Shown in pieces: positions 35,708-44,078 of a stretch of DNA of 64,000 nt (position 1 is its first letter; each line of letters starts with the position of its first letter). Made by a program: the position numbers and the translations under genes. The stretch comes from Bradyrhizobium tropiciagri. Lineage in GTDB: Bacteria > Pseudomonadota > Alphaproteobacteria > Rhizobiales > Xanthobacteraceae. Under the pieces are notes generated by a model. It made no database searches. It was given only the letters and a program-made list of their open reading frames with translations, and was not told where the DNA came from. Where the stretch lies: the NCBI RefSeq assembly GCF_018130505.1, contig NZ_JAFCKH010000012.1, positions 1 to 64,000 of the forward strand. The letters are read 5' to 3'.

Positions 35708-36544
35708 CTAATTCAAGCTGACGTTGAACTCGTAGGCCTTGTCGCCGCCGACCAGCGTCAGCTTCAGCGCGGCGCCGTCGGCCTTGGCGCCGGGCGGCAG
35801 CCCGTCGAGCTCGAAGCTGAAGCGCTTCACGCCGGGCGGCGACTGTGCGGCGAGCTTCGGCACCGGCAGCGCCCAGTCGGGGGTCGGGCCCTCGACGAAC
35901 AGGCTGAGGTCCTTGGTCTCGGGCGCGGACACGTCGACCACGACGATGTTGCCGTCGCGCTTGACGTCGCGGATCGTGAACGGGGTGGGATCGCCGATAT
36001 TGGCCGGCTTGGGCACCGCGTTGAGCGCCTCCGACAGCGTGGCATCCTCGGTCGAGGCAACGCTCGCGAAGGCGAGCTCGGCGCTCGCCTCCACCGGCAC
36101 GCACAGCTTCTCGCACACCGCGTAGTTGATCTCGGCGCGCAGCACCAGCGGCTTGTCCGGATTCTTGGCGACGATGCGCAGCGGCAGCACGACATGCTTT
36201 TTGTAGCCGAGCGAGGTGCCGCCGGCGCCGTCGTCGAATTGCCGCGGCGCCGGCCACATCACGGTGACGGCTTCGACATTGTCGGACTTCGAGAAGTCGA
36301 ACCGCGGCGGCACGCCGGAATCGCCCGGCGTCCGCCAGTAGGTCTTCCAGCCGTCCTGCAATTGAAACGCGATGCCGCCGAGCAGCACCGCGCCGCTGCG
36401 CGATCCCGCGATCAGCCTGACCGCGGAATGCTTATCCTGCTGCCACGGCGAGGCGTCGTCGGCATGCGCCTGCACGGCCATACATGCGACGGACAAGGCG
36501 GCGGCGACGCGGAGCGCGGCCCGCATGGGAACTGTGACGGTCAT
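35708..36544 (-). CDS. DsbD alpha-domain-like periplasmic protein
   Basis: This 278-residue exported protein has a signal peptide of about 28 residues (ending AHADD). The domain is similar to the N-terminal periplasmic domain of DsbD (immunoglobulin-like), with GWKTYWRTPGDSGVPPRFDF and a cysteine pair CEKLC. Free-standing versions in rhizobia probably pass electrons to periplasmic thiol partners. There is no transmembrane DsbD core or thioredoxin domain, so it is not a full DsbD. It is divergent from yqgE. Confidence 0.82.
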   Translation of the reverse strand: MTVTVPMRAALRVAAALSVACMAVQAHADDASPWQQDKHSAVRLIAGSRSGAVLLGGIAFQLQDGWKTYWRTPGDSGVPPRFDFSKSDNVEAVTVMWPAPRQFDDGAGGTSLGYKKHVVLPLRIVAKNPDKPLVLRAEINYAVCEKLCVPVEASAELAFASVASTEDATLSEALNAVPKPANIGDPTPFTIRDVKRDGNIVVVDVSAPETKDLSLFVEGPTPDWALPVPKLAAQSPPGVKRFSFELDGLPPGAKADGAALKLTLVGGDKAYEFNVSLN

Positions 36545-36680
36545 GAGACGTGTTTACCTGCAACTTTCGTTGCAAACCATTGAATTGCTTGTGATGCATC
36601 GCCGCACTGCGCACGATGCTTGATTGACAGGAGGGCCACCCAATATCAGGATGCCAAGGCAGCAGGAAAGGCCTTTGCGG

Positions 36681-37337
36681 ATGAGCCCTGAAGGCAGAAC
36701 AGGCAAGACGCGCAAGCCGGTCGCCGGCCGCAGCGCCGGCATCGGCCACAACGCCGAAGATGGCTATCTCGATGGCCAGTTGCTGATCGCGATGCCCGTC
36801 ATGAGCGATCCGCGCTTCGAGCGTTCCGTGATCTACATGTGCGCGCATTCCTCCGAAGGCGCGATGGGCATCATCGTCAATCGCCCGGCCGGCAGCATCG
36901 ACTTCCCCGGCCTCTTGGTGCAGCTCGACATCATCCAGAAGGCCGACCAGATCCACCTGCCCGAAAATGCCGAGATGATGAAGGTGATGAAGGGCGGACC
37001 GGTCGACACCGGCCGCGGCTTCGTGCTGCATTCGAGCGACTTCTACATTCAGGATGCGACGCTGAACATCGACGACGGTATTTCGCTGACCGCGACCGTC
37101 GACATCCTCAAGGCGATCGCCAAGGGCTCGGGGCCCAAGCATGCGATCCTCGCGCTCGGCTATGCCGGCTGGGGGCCGGGCCAGCTCGAGACCGAGATCC
37201 AGCACAATGGCTGGCTGCATTGCGATGCCGATTCGGAGCTGATCTTCGGCGCCGACGTCGACGAGAAATACGCCCGCGCGCTCCGCAAGATCGGCATCGA
37301 GGCGGGCATGCTCTCCAACGACGCCGGCCACGCGTAA
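36681..37337 (+). CDS. YqgE/AlgH family protein
   Basis: This 218-residue protein has the YqgE/AlgH core (residues 28-215), including [44 protein letters not shown] and [11 protein letters not shown]. The family is conserved but its biochemical role is unclear; AlgH was linked to alginate regulation in Pseudomonas. ATG at 36681 is chosen for a nearby GGAAAGG ribosome site and typical length; ATG at 36651 would add ten residues. A family C repeat follows. Confidence 0.9.
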   Translation: MSPEGRTGKTRKPVAGRSAGIGHNAEDGYLDGQLLIAMPVMSDPRFERSVIYMCAHSSEGAMGIIVNRPAGSIDFPGLLVQLDIIQKADQIHLPENAEMMKVMKGGPVDTGRGFVLHSSDFYIQDATLNIDDGISLTATVDILKAIAKGSGPKHAILALGYAGWGPGQLETEIQHNGWLHCDADSELIFGADVDEKYARALRKIGIEAGMLSNDAGHA

Positions 37338-37388
37338 CGTCGCAACGCTGCCTCAACCGCGCTGTCGTCCCTGTCCCCATCCACCGCT

Positions 37389-37491
37389 GTCATCGCGCGG
37401 CTTGACCGGGCGATCCAGTACGCCGCGGCCTTTCGGCTCAATCACTGCTGCCTCTGGAATACTGGATCACCCGGTCAAGCCGGGTGATGAC
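37389..37491. repeat. Dispersed palindromic repeat, family C
   Basis: A 103-bp copy with ends GTCATCGCGCGGCTTGACC and GGTCAAGCCGGGTGATGAC and inner arms GATCCAGTACGC/GAATACTGGATC. It separates yqgE from the convergent antiporter gene, and closely matches the copy at 58656-58758. Confidence 0.82.
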
Positions 37492-37516
37492 ACCGCGTTG
37501 CAGGGCACGGAATGCG

Positions 37517-38617
37517 TCATCCCTCGCCCGCCGGCGGCACGACATACAGCGTCAGCGCAAACACCGCGTAGATGAAGATCAGCAGCGCGCCGACGAACCA
37601 TGCCGAGCGGCCGCTGCCGGCGATGAAGCTCGCCGTCACCGTCGAAATCATCACCATGGTGACGGCGCCCGGCCAGAATTGCAGGTCCATCGGCGTCGGT
37701 CCCACGAGATAGCTGAGCAGCACCAGCGCGGGCGCCACGAACAGCGCGATCTGCGAGGCACTGCCGAGCGCGATGCTGACGCTCATGTCGAGCCGGTCCT
37801 TGCGCGCCGCGGCAAACGCCACCGCGAATTCGGCGGCGGCGCCGACCAGCGAGACGATGATGAAGCCGACGAAGGCCGGGCTCATCCCGAACGTCTCGGC
37901 CGCCTTCTGCACGGATTCCACGAAGATCTCGCTGACCAGCGCGACCAGCACGGTGACGACCAGCAGCGTGCCGACCGCCAGCCCGATCGGCCAGTGTGCT
38001 TCGTCGTGGCCGCCATTCCCGGCGCTGGTGAACAGTTCCTTGTGGGTCTTGAGCGAGAACAACAGGCCGAGCGCGTAGACGGCGATCAGCAGCACGGAGA
38101 TGCCGACGCTGAGCTTGTGGAGGACGCCCGGATCCTGTGACAGGTGCTCGAGGTCAGCGACCGCCGACGGCGCGAGCAGCGCCACGGCCGCCATCAGCAG
38201 CAGGCCGGAGGAGAGCCGCGCGCCGGCACGGTTATACTCCTGCACGTGGTAACGCAGGCCGCCGAGCAACAGGCAGGCGCCCAGCATGAACATCGCGTTG
38301 GTGACGATCGCGCCGGCGATCGAGGCCTTCACCAGCATGTACTGGCCGGCGCGCAGCGCGGTGATGGCGATGATCAGCTCGGTCAGGTTGCCCAGCGTCG
38401 CGTTGAGCAGTCCGCCGACCGCGTCACCGGTCTTGGCGGCAACCGCCTCGGTGGCATGGCTGAGCAGGGCCGCCAGCGGCACGATAGCGAGCACCGCCAG
38501 CACGAACAGCAGGGTGTGGGAGTGCGGGACGGCGGCCTCGGCCGCCAGCACGATGGGGACGAACACCAGCATCCACAGCAAGGGGTTGTCCCGGATTTCC
38601 TTGACCAGAAGCTGCAT
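37517..38617 (-). CDS. Calcium/proton antiporter (CaCA family)
   Basis: This 366-residue membrane protein has about 11 transmembrane helices and the two alpha repeats of cation/H+ exchangers. The first is in LNATLGNLTELIIAITALRA, and the second carries VGAAAEFAVAFAAARKDRLD. These acidic helices mark CaxA/VCX1-type exporters that remove Ca2+ using the proton gradient. The ATG at 38617 gives MQLLVKEIRDNPLLW, the family N-terminus. It stands alone between two convergent or divergent neighbours. Confidence 0.92.
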   Translation of the reverse strand: MQLLVKEIRDNPLLWMLVFVPIVLAAEAAVPHSHTLLFVLAVLAIVPLAALLSHATEAVAAKTGDAVGGLLNATLGNLTELIIAITALRAGQYMLVKASIAGAIVTNAMFMLGACLLLGGLRYHVQEYNRAGARLSSGLLLMAAVALLAPSAVADLEHLSQDPGVLHKLSVGISVLLIAVYALGLLFSLKTHKELFTSAGNGGHDEAHWPIGLAVGTLLVVTVLVALVSEIFVESVQKAAETFGMSPAFVGFIIVSLVGAAAEFAVAFAAARKDRLDMSVSIALGSASQIALFVAPALVLLSYLVGPTPMDLQFWPGAVTMVMISTVTASFIAGSGRSAWFVGALLIFIYAVFALTLYVVPPAGEG

Positions 38618-38791
38618 GTGAGCCCGCCCTTTCCATCGCTGCGCCGATGGCAGGATTTGGCGGACCCGCAGGGCGGGCATTGATCTACCTCAACGCGCAG
38701 CCCGAGCACGAAGCGCTGCGGCCGCGCCCGCCGGTCCGCCTCTCCCCTTGTGGAAGAGTTGGCCGCGCCGGCCTTGCGCCAATCCTGAAGG

Positions 38792-39679
38792 CTACTCCGC
38801 CGCCTCCTGCGCCACCGTCGGCTGGGTGCCGGCCACCGTGGCGCGGCGCATGTCGCGGGGCTGCGACTGGTCGTAGCGGCGGACGCGGTGCATGGTCTGG
38901 CGGTTGTCCCACATCACGAGGTCGTGCACCGTCCATTTGTGCACGTAGACGAACTCGGGCCGGGTTGCGTGCTCGTTGAGGTCGCGCAGCAGTAGCCGCC
39001 CTTCCGGCATGCTCATGCCCCTGATCGCACCGGCATGCGAGGACAGATACAGCGACTTGCGGCCGTGCACCGGATGCGTGCGCACCAGGCGCTGCAGCAC
39101 CGGCTTGAACATCTGCTTCTCCTCGTCGGTGTAATCGAGGAAGCCGAGCGAGCCGCGCGAATACATCAGCGAGTGCTCGCAGATCATGTCGCCGATCTCG
39201 GCCTTGGTGTCGCCGTCGAGCGCGTCATAGGCCGCGCGCATGTCGGCAAACTCCGTGTTGCCGCCCTTCGGGTTCACCACCCGCGCCGACAGCAGCGAGA
39301 ACTTGGCCGGGATCGGCCGGAACGAACTGTCGGAGTGCCACAGGCTGTTGCCGAGGTTGAACAGATGGGTGCGGTGATCCTTTGGCAGCGGTTTGCCGTC
39401 CTTGCCGAGGTTGGAGACATCGTTCAGTCCGGCGGAGAGGCGATAGTCTTCCTTCTTCGCCACGGTGCCGCCGCGGGATTCCTCGCGCTCGCCGAAGTTC
39501 AGCGCGAATGCCATCTGCTGGTCGTCGGTGATGTCCTGGCCGTGGAATACCAGCACGGCATATTTGTCCATGCCAGCCTCGATGTCGGCTGCTTCCTGCT
39601 TCGTCAGCGGCTTGCGCACATCGACGCCGGTGACCTCGCCGACGAAGTGCTTGTGAAGCTGCCGGATCAGGACCGTCAT
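38792..39679 (-). CDS. TauD/TfdA-family 2-oxoglutarate dioxygenase (TfdA-alpha-like)
   Basis: This 295-residue non-haem iron enzyme has the facial triad His115, Asp117 (LWHSDSSF) and His264 (TMHRVRRYD), with a 2-oxoglutarate-binding Arg near 275-279. Its start MTVLIRQLHKHFVGEVTGVD resembles the alpha-type 2,4-dichlorophenoxyacetate dioxygenases of Bradyrhizobium rather than taurine dioxygenase. It probably cleaves or hydroxylates an aryloxy- or related carboxylic acid; the natural substrate is unknown. The leftward SDR gene ending 99 nt upstream may share its transcript. Confidence 0.88.
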   Translation of the reverse strand: MTVLIRQLHKHFVGEVTGVDVRKPLTKQEAADIEAGMDKYAVLVFHGQDITDDQQMAFALNFGEREESRGGTVAKKEDYRLSAGLNDVSNLGKDGKPLPKDHRTHLFNLGNSLWHSDSSFRPIPAKFSLLSARVVNPKGGNTEFADMRAAYDALDGDTKAEIGDMICEHSLMYSRGSLGFLDYTDEEKQMFKPVLQRLVRTHPVHGRKSLYLSSHAGAIRGMSMPEGRLLLRDLNEHATRPEFVYVHKWTVHDLVMWDNRQTMHRVRRYDQSQPRDMRRATVAGTQPTVAQEAAE

Positions 39680-39778
39680 GGCGTATTCTCCCGTGCTTTG
39701 CGGGCGGTTTCCCGCTTCGTTTGACGGGAAGGCTACTCCCGACGCGCCGCCTGTCAACGCTTCGCGGCCGCGCGCGGG

Positions 39779-40558
39779 TCAGGCATTCCGCGCCATCAAC
39801 CCGCCATCGACCTGGATCACGGCGCCGGTCAGGAAGGATGCGGCGGGCAGGCACAGGCTGAGCGTCATGTGCGCGACCTCTTCCGGATCGCCGTAGCGGC
39901 CGAGCGCGGTGCGACGCTTGGCGTAGATCGTCTTGTGCTCCTCGGAGATGCGGTCGGTGATGGCGGTGCGGATCGGACCCGGGCAGATGCAGTTCACCGT
40001 GATGCCTTCGCGTCCGAGCTCCACGGCGAGCGAGCGGGTCAGGCTGGTGACGCCGCCCTTGGCGGCGGAATAGGGGCTGTGCAGCGCGGTCGCGCCCAGC
40101 GCCTCGGTCGAGGCGATGTTGACGATGCGCGGCGAGCGCGACTTGCGTAAATGCGGCAACGCCGCGCGGATGATGCGCGGATGCGCCGTCAGCATCACCG
40201 CGATACCCTTGGCCCAGGCGTCCTCATAGGCGGGGTCGTCGATCGGCACGCGCACCGAGATGCCGGCATTGTTGACGATGATGTCGAGGCCGCCGAAATG
40301 CGCGGCGACGTCGTTGACGACCTTTGTGATCGCGTCGCGATCGGCGACGTCGAGCACCCAGGCCTTGGCCGAGCCGCCCGCGGCGGTGATCTCGTTCGCT
40401 ACCGCCTGCGTCGCCTCGCTGTTCAGGTCGGTGACCGCGACATTGGCGCCTTCATCGGCGAACACGCGTGCGGTGGCGCGGCCCATGCCGCTGGCGGCGC
40501 CGGTGACGAGCACGGTGAGGCCCTTCACCGAACGGCTGAGCTGCTTGTAGTCGGACAT
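39779..40558 (-). CDS. SDR-family oxidoreductase
   Basis: This 259-residue classical short-chain dehydrogenase has cofactor motif TGAASGMG (residues 19-26), NNAG (96-99), catalytic Ser150 and a Tyr163/Lys167 pair (SPYSAAKGG). It probably acts on an alcohol or 3-ketoacyl-type substrate using NAD(P)H, unidentified. It reads toward the TfdA-like gene, 99 nt away, so the two may form one pathway. The ATG at 40558 (MSDYKQLSRS) is preferred to upstream Met codons. It is divergent from another SDR gene. Confidence 0.9.
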   Translation of the reverse strand: MSDYKQLSRSVKGLTVLVTGAASGMGRATARVFADEGANVAVTDLNSEATQAVANEITAAGGSAKAWVLDVADRDAITKVVNDVAAHFGGLDIIVNNAGISVRVPIDDPAYEDAWAKGIAVMLTAHPRIIRAALPHLRKSRSPRIVNIASTEALGATALHSPYSAAKGGVTSLTRSLAVELGREGITVNCICPGPIRTAITDRISEEHKTIYAKRRTALGRYGDPEEVAHMTLSLCLPAASFLTGAVIQVDGGLMARNA

Positions 40559-40735
40559 GGCGAATCCCCGCTGATTTTCTTCGTGTTGTGAGTCCGCCGA
40601 CGCTGGCATCGATCGGCAGGCGCGTCAAACGGATGGTCGGTTTGCGGGACGCACGCAGCGCGTCAACGCAAGTCCGCCGTTGGCTTTTCGCAAAGGATCA
40701 TGCTCAATCGAGAAAACACCAGAGAGGAACGCGCG

Positions 40736-41470
40736 ATGAACGAGCTCGATTTCAGCGGCAAGCAGATGTTGGTGGTCGGCGGCTCAAGCGGGATCGGTAA
40801 CGGCATCGCGCAGGCGTTCCGCGCCAAGGGCGCGCGCGTTGCCGTGTGCGGCACCCGCGCGCAGGCCGGTGACTATTCCGCCGAGGACGGCTCCGATCTT
40901 TCGGGACTCGCTTACGCGCAGCTCGATGTCGGCAATCCGCAGGCGATCGAGGCGTTCAAGCCGTCGTTCGACCGGCTCGACGTGCTGGTGCTGGCGCAGG
41001 GCGCGGTGATTTACCGCCGCGGGGAATTCGAGATGGAAGGCTTCCGCAAGGTGCTCGAGGTCAATCTGATGAGCCTGATGGCCTGTGCCACCAAATTCCA
41101 CGATCTGCTCAGTGCCAGCAAAGGCTCGTTGATCATCGTGAGCTCGACGGCGGCCTTCCATTCCACCATGGGCAATCCGGCCTACAACGCCTCGAAGACC
41201 GGTGCGATGGGCCTGACGCGCACGCTCGGCGAGGCCTGGGCCGAGGACGGCATCCGCGTCAACGGCATCGCGCCCGGCCTCGTCGATACCAAGATGACCA
41301 AGGTGACGACGGCGAATCCGAAGCGGCTCGAGGGCGCACTCGAGCGCATTCCGTTGAAGCGGCTCGGCACGCCCGCCGACATGGCCGGCGCCGCGCTGTT
41401 CCTGGCTTCGCCGCTCGCCTCCTATATCGTCGGCCAGACCCTGATCGTCGACGGCGGGCTGATCCTCTAG
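40736..41470 (+). CDS. SDR-family oxidoreductase
   Basis: This 244-residue short-chain dehydrogenase has VVGGSSGIGNGIAQAF near the N-terminus, a catalytic Ser in VSSTAAFHS and NPAYNASKTG with Tyr and Lys. The normal NNAG is replaced by LAQGAV, a common variant. It is only distantly similar to the divergent SDR at 39779-40558. The substrate is unknown. AGAGAGGAACG precedes the ATG at 40736 and supports that start. A short palindromic repeat follows immediately. Confidence 0.9.
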   Translation: MNELDFSGKQMLVVGGSSGIGNGIAQAFRAKGARVAVCGTRAQAGDYSAEDGSDLSGLAYAQLDVGNPQAIEAFKPSFDRLDVLVLAQGAVIYRRGEFEMEGFRKVLEVNLMSLMACATKFHDLLSASKGSLIIVSSTAAFHSTMGNPAYNASKTGAMGLTRTLGEAWAEDGIRVNGIAPGLVDTKMTKVTTANPKRLEGALERIPLKRLGTPADMAGAALFLASPLASYIVGQTLIVDGGLIL

Positions 41471-41517
41471 AGCATGATCCGGAAAAGTGTGACGCGGTTT
41501 TCCGGACAGATCATGCT
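41471..41517. repeat. Short palindromic repeat of the gagcatgatcc type
   Basis: A 47-bp inverted repeat, AGCATGATCCGGAAAA and TTTTCCGGACAGATCATGCT, begins right after the SDR stop codon. Similar elements are frequent in Rhizobiales genomes. It can form a stem with an 11-nt loop but has no U-run. Confidence 0.7.
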
Positions 41518-41603
41518 CATGACAATGGCCAAAGCGCATCCGCGCTTTGAGGAACCGGCGCGGGATTCGCAGGTTAGCTCCGTGGCAAAAGCAGGGAGCT
41601 TTC

Positions 41604-41981
41604 ATGATGGACAAGGATCGGATTTACGGGACGGCGAAGGAATTCGCGGGCAAGGCCGAAGGTGCCGTCGGCGATGCCATGGGTGACAAGGACACCCAGG
41701 CCGCGGGTCGCGTCCGCGAGGCGGCGGGCGCCGTGCAGGATCTCTACGGCCAGGCCAAGGACACCGTACGCGATGCGGCCGACACGGCTGCCAACTACGC
41801 CAAGGACGCCTATGAGCATCGCGGCGAGACCGTCCGCAGCGGGCAGAAGGCGATGGCTCAGGCGGTGCAGGACAATCCGCTCGGCGCGCTCCTGATCGCC
41901 GGCGGCATCGGCTTTGCGCTGGCGCTGCTGATGAGCCGCCAGCCGCGCCGCCCGCCGCCGCGCTGGCGCTATTACGGCTGA
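41604..41981 (+). CDS. CsbD family stress protein with membrane tail
   Basis: The 125-residue product opens with the CsbD motif DRIYGTAKEFAGKAEGAVGD. A long amphipathic helix follows, then a C-terminal transmembrane segment (GALLIAGGIGFALALLMSRQ) ending in a basic, proline-rich tail. CsbD-like proteins are general-stress proteins of unknown mechanism. The added membrane segment makes it resemble the DUF883 protein at 12357-12719. Two adjacent Met codons (41604, 41607) are possible starts after GGGAGC. Confidence 0.85.
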   Translation: MMDKDRIYGTAKEFAGKAEGAVGDAMGDKDTQAAGRVREAAGAVQDLYGQAKDTVRDAADTAANYAKDAYEHRGETVRSGQKAMAQAVQDNPLGALLIAGGIGFALALLMSRQPRRPPPRWRYYG

Positions 41982-41996
41982 GGCTGATCCCGCATC

Positions 41997-42070
41997 GTCA
42001 TTGCGAGCGAAGCAATCCATCTTTCCTCACGCGCGGAGGGGATGGATTGCTTCGCTTTGCTCGCAAAGAC
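41997..42070. repeat. Dispersed palindromic repeat, family D
   Basis: A 74-bp inverted repeat: GTCATTGCGAGCGAAGCAAT and ATTGCTTCGCTTTGCTCGCA. It lies between the csbD-like gene and the convergent SGNH-family gene and relates to the copies at 8279 and 15900. Confidence 0.8.
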
Positions 42071-42093
42071 GGAAGTGAAGGCGTCAGCCCTGC

Positions 42094-43797
42094 CTACTGC
42101 ATTGCCGCCGAACGTCCCACATTGCCGGGCGGCCGCGGTGGACGCGGCGGGGCCAGCGGGCGCTGCGGCTGCGGCGATCCGCCGAAGCCGAACAGGTCGC
42201 GCAGCCAAGGCTGCGGCTGGGGCTGAGGTTGCGGCTGGGTCTGGGCCGGGCGGAAGATCCGCTTCTGCGCCGGCTTCTGCGGTGCCGTGATGATGCTGCC
42301 GTCAGGCGCAATCGCGGTGGTCGAGGGCGGCGGATTGGCAGGCGCGGTTGCCGCCGGTGCGGCCGGCGTGGTCGCGGCGACCGGGACGTCGCCCTTGGCC
42401 TGCTCGCGGCCCATCTCACGGCGTGGCCAGGCGTAGTCGTCGGCGCGGCCGGCGGGGGCCGCCAGCGGCTCGCCCTTCACCAGCGTCCGCGCGGCGAGCG
42501 CGTCGACGGAGGCGGGCCGCGAACCCGGGCCGCCGAGCAGCTGATCGGTACCGACCGTGGAGGCGACCAGCGGCAGCACGGGACCCGCCAGCGGCCGCGG
42601 CGAAGGCTTGCCCGGCTCGGCGCTGGTGTCGGGGGCTACCGGCTCGCTCGGCAAGGCGATCGGGCCGGAGCGCACCGCGAGCAGGCGCGTCACTTCGCGC
42701 TCGACATAATGCGCGAGCTTGCGCGCGCCGGCCTTGGTGAAGAACACGCCGTCATAGGTACGCAGCTGGCGGATCTGGCCCTCGAAATCGGGGCCCTTCT
42801 GCATGAAGCGGCCGGCCTCGTCGACAAAACCGTCCCAGACGTCGACATAGGTGATGCCGGCCTTGCCGGCGGCGTCGCGATAAAGCGCGTCGAGGAACAG
42901 CATGTCCGACGTGCCCTTCTGGCCGCGGATCGCGGGCAGCCCGACCCACAGCACCGGCACGCCCTTGCTCTTCAGCACGTTGATCATCTCCTCGATCTTC
43001 TTGCTGTAGAGCTCGACCCAGCGGTCGTCGCGGAATTCGGTGAGGCCGTTCGGCGAGCGCACGGTCTTTTCCGGCGCGGCCTGCGGCGCGTCGTCGGGCG
43101 CCAGTTCAGGATCCACCGGCTTGTCGTCGGGCTTTGCCGCGTTGTCGCCGGGCTTTGCGTCCGCCTTGGCGTCCGGCTTGCCGCGCGCGTCCTTCTTCTC
43201 GTCCTTCTTGTCGGTCTTCTTCTCGACGGCCGCTTCGCGGATCTCGGTGCGGTCGTTGAGGCCGAGCATCACGACGATGGCGTCGGGCTTCTCGTTGGCG
43301 AGAATTCCGCGCGCGGCCGCGGCCCAGTCCGCCGGATCGCCCTTGGGCTGATAGCGGATCAGGCCGGACACCGTCTTGTGCTTACGGATCACGCCCATGT
43401 CGGGCTGGTCGGAATAGGCGTCCTCGAGGCCGTAGGCGAGCCAGTCGGCCATGGCGTCGCCGAGCACCAGCACGTTGCGCTCGGCGGTGGCCTCACGCTT
43501 GGCCGGCGCCGGAGCGCGCGAGAAGTCCTCGCGCGGCCGCTGCGGCTGCTGCTGCGATTGCGGGGCCTGCTGCTGGAACGGCGCGAAGAAGTCGCCGCCG
43601 AACCAGCCGCCACCACCACCGCCACCACGTGGCGGCGCGTGACGCGGGGGCGGCGATGGTGAGCCGAAACCCGGGAAGCCGAAGAACTGCGCCGATGCCG
43701 GCTGCGCGATGCCGACCAGCAGCGCAAGCGCCACCGTCAGCGCGACCAGCGGGCCGGCTTCGGTGAACACGCGCAAGAAGGACTTCGGCTTCGGCAT
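42094..43797 (-). CDS. DUF459/SGNH-fold exported protein with altered catalytic residues
   Basis: This 567-residue protein has a signal sequence or anchor (about 15-36), then a Gly/Pro/Gln-rich linker. An SGNH-hydrolase-like domain spans residues 108-370 and is interrupted by a Lys/Asp-rich insert at 190-245. The C-terminal 180 residues are Pro/Ala/Gln-rich and probably disordered. Block I reads LGDAMADW, with Ala115 where GDSL enzymes have the nucleophile Ser. The block III GxND Asn is present (GLND). The terminal DxxH becomes DGVF (Asp349, Phe352). It may thus be a non-catalytic carbohydrate or lipid binder. The ATG at 43797 is preferred; a much longer open frame upstream is noncoding. Confidence 0.82.
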   Translation of the reverse strand: MPKPKSFLRVFTEAGPLVALTVALALLVGIAQPASAQFFGFPGFGSPSPPPRHAPPRGGGGGGGWFGGDFFAPFQQQAPQSQQQPQRPREDFSRAPAPAKREATAERNVLVLGDAMADWLAYGLEDAYSDQPDMGVIRKHKTVSGLIRYQPKGDPADWAAAARGILANEKPDAIVVMLGLNDRTEIREAAVEKKTDKKDEKKDARGKPDAKADAKPGDNAAKPDDKPVDPELAPDDAPQAAPEKTVRSPNGLTEFRDDRWVELYSKKIEEMINVLKSKGVPVLWVGLPAIRGQKGTSDMLFLDALYRDAAGKAGITYVDVWDGFVDEAGRFMQKGPDFEGQIRQLRTYDGVFFTKAGARKLAHYVEREVTRLLAVRSGPIALPSEPVAPDTSAEPGKPSPRPLAGPVLPLVASTVGTDQLLGGPGSRPASVDALAARTLVKGEPLAAPAGRADDYAWPRREMGREQAKGDVPVAATTPAAPAATAPANPPPSTTAIAPDGSIITAPQKPAQKRIFRPAQTQPQPQPQPQPWLRDLFGFGGSPQPQRPLAPPRPPRPPGNVGRSAAMQ

Positions 43798-43978
43798 GGG
43801 GTGCGATCGCAATGGTCTGGAAGTACCCACGCATACTAGCGGAATCGGGCCGCATGCGGGCAGCTTTTCCACCATAAATCGGGTGCTTCCGGCTGCCGTC
43901 AAGGCAGCCGGCAAATATCGGATTTCACGGTTACTTTGGAGCGGGGACGGGTGGAATACGCGCCACACCCGTTCCGCC

Positions 43979-44066
43979 GTAGCCCTGATGGAGCGAAGCG
44001 CAATCCGGGAACAGACCAGCCGGGGGGTGAGAACCCCCGGATTTCGCTGCGCTGCATCCGGGCTAC
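43979..44066. repeat. Dispersed palindromic repeat, family A
   Basis: An 88-bp copy with ends GTAGCCCTGATGGAGCGAAG and GCTGCATCCGGGCTAC, 13 nt past the lytic transglycosylase stop codon on the minus strand. The rest of the 281-nt gap (43798-44078) has nothing further that I recognise. Confidence 0.82.
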
Positions 44067-44078
44067 GGGAGCGGTCTG

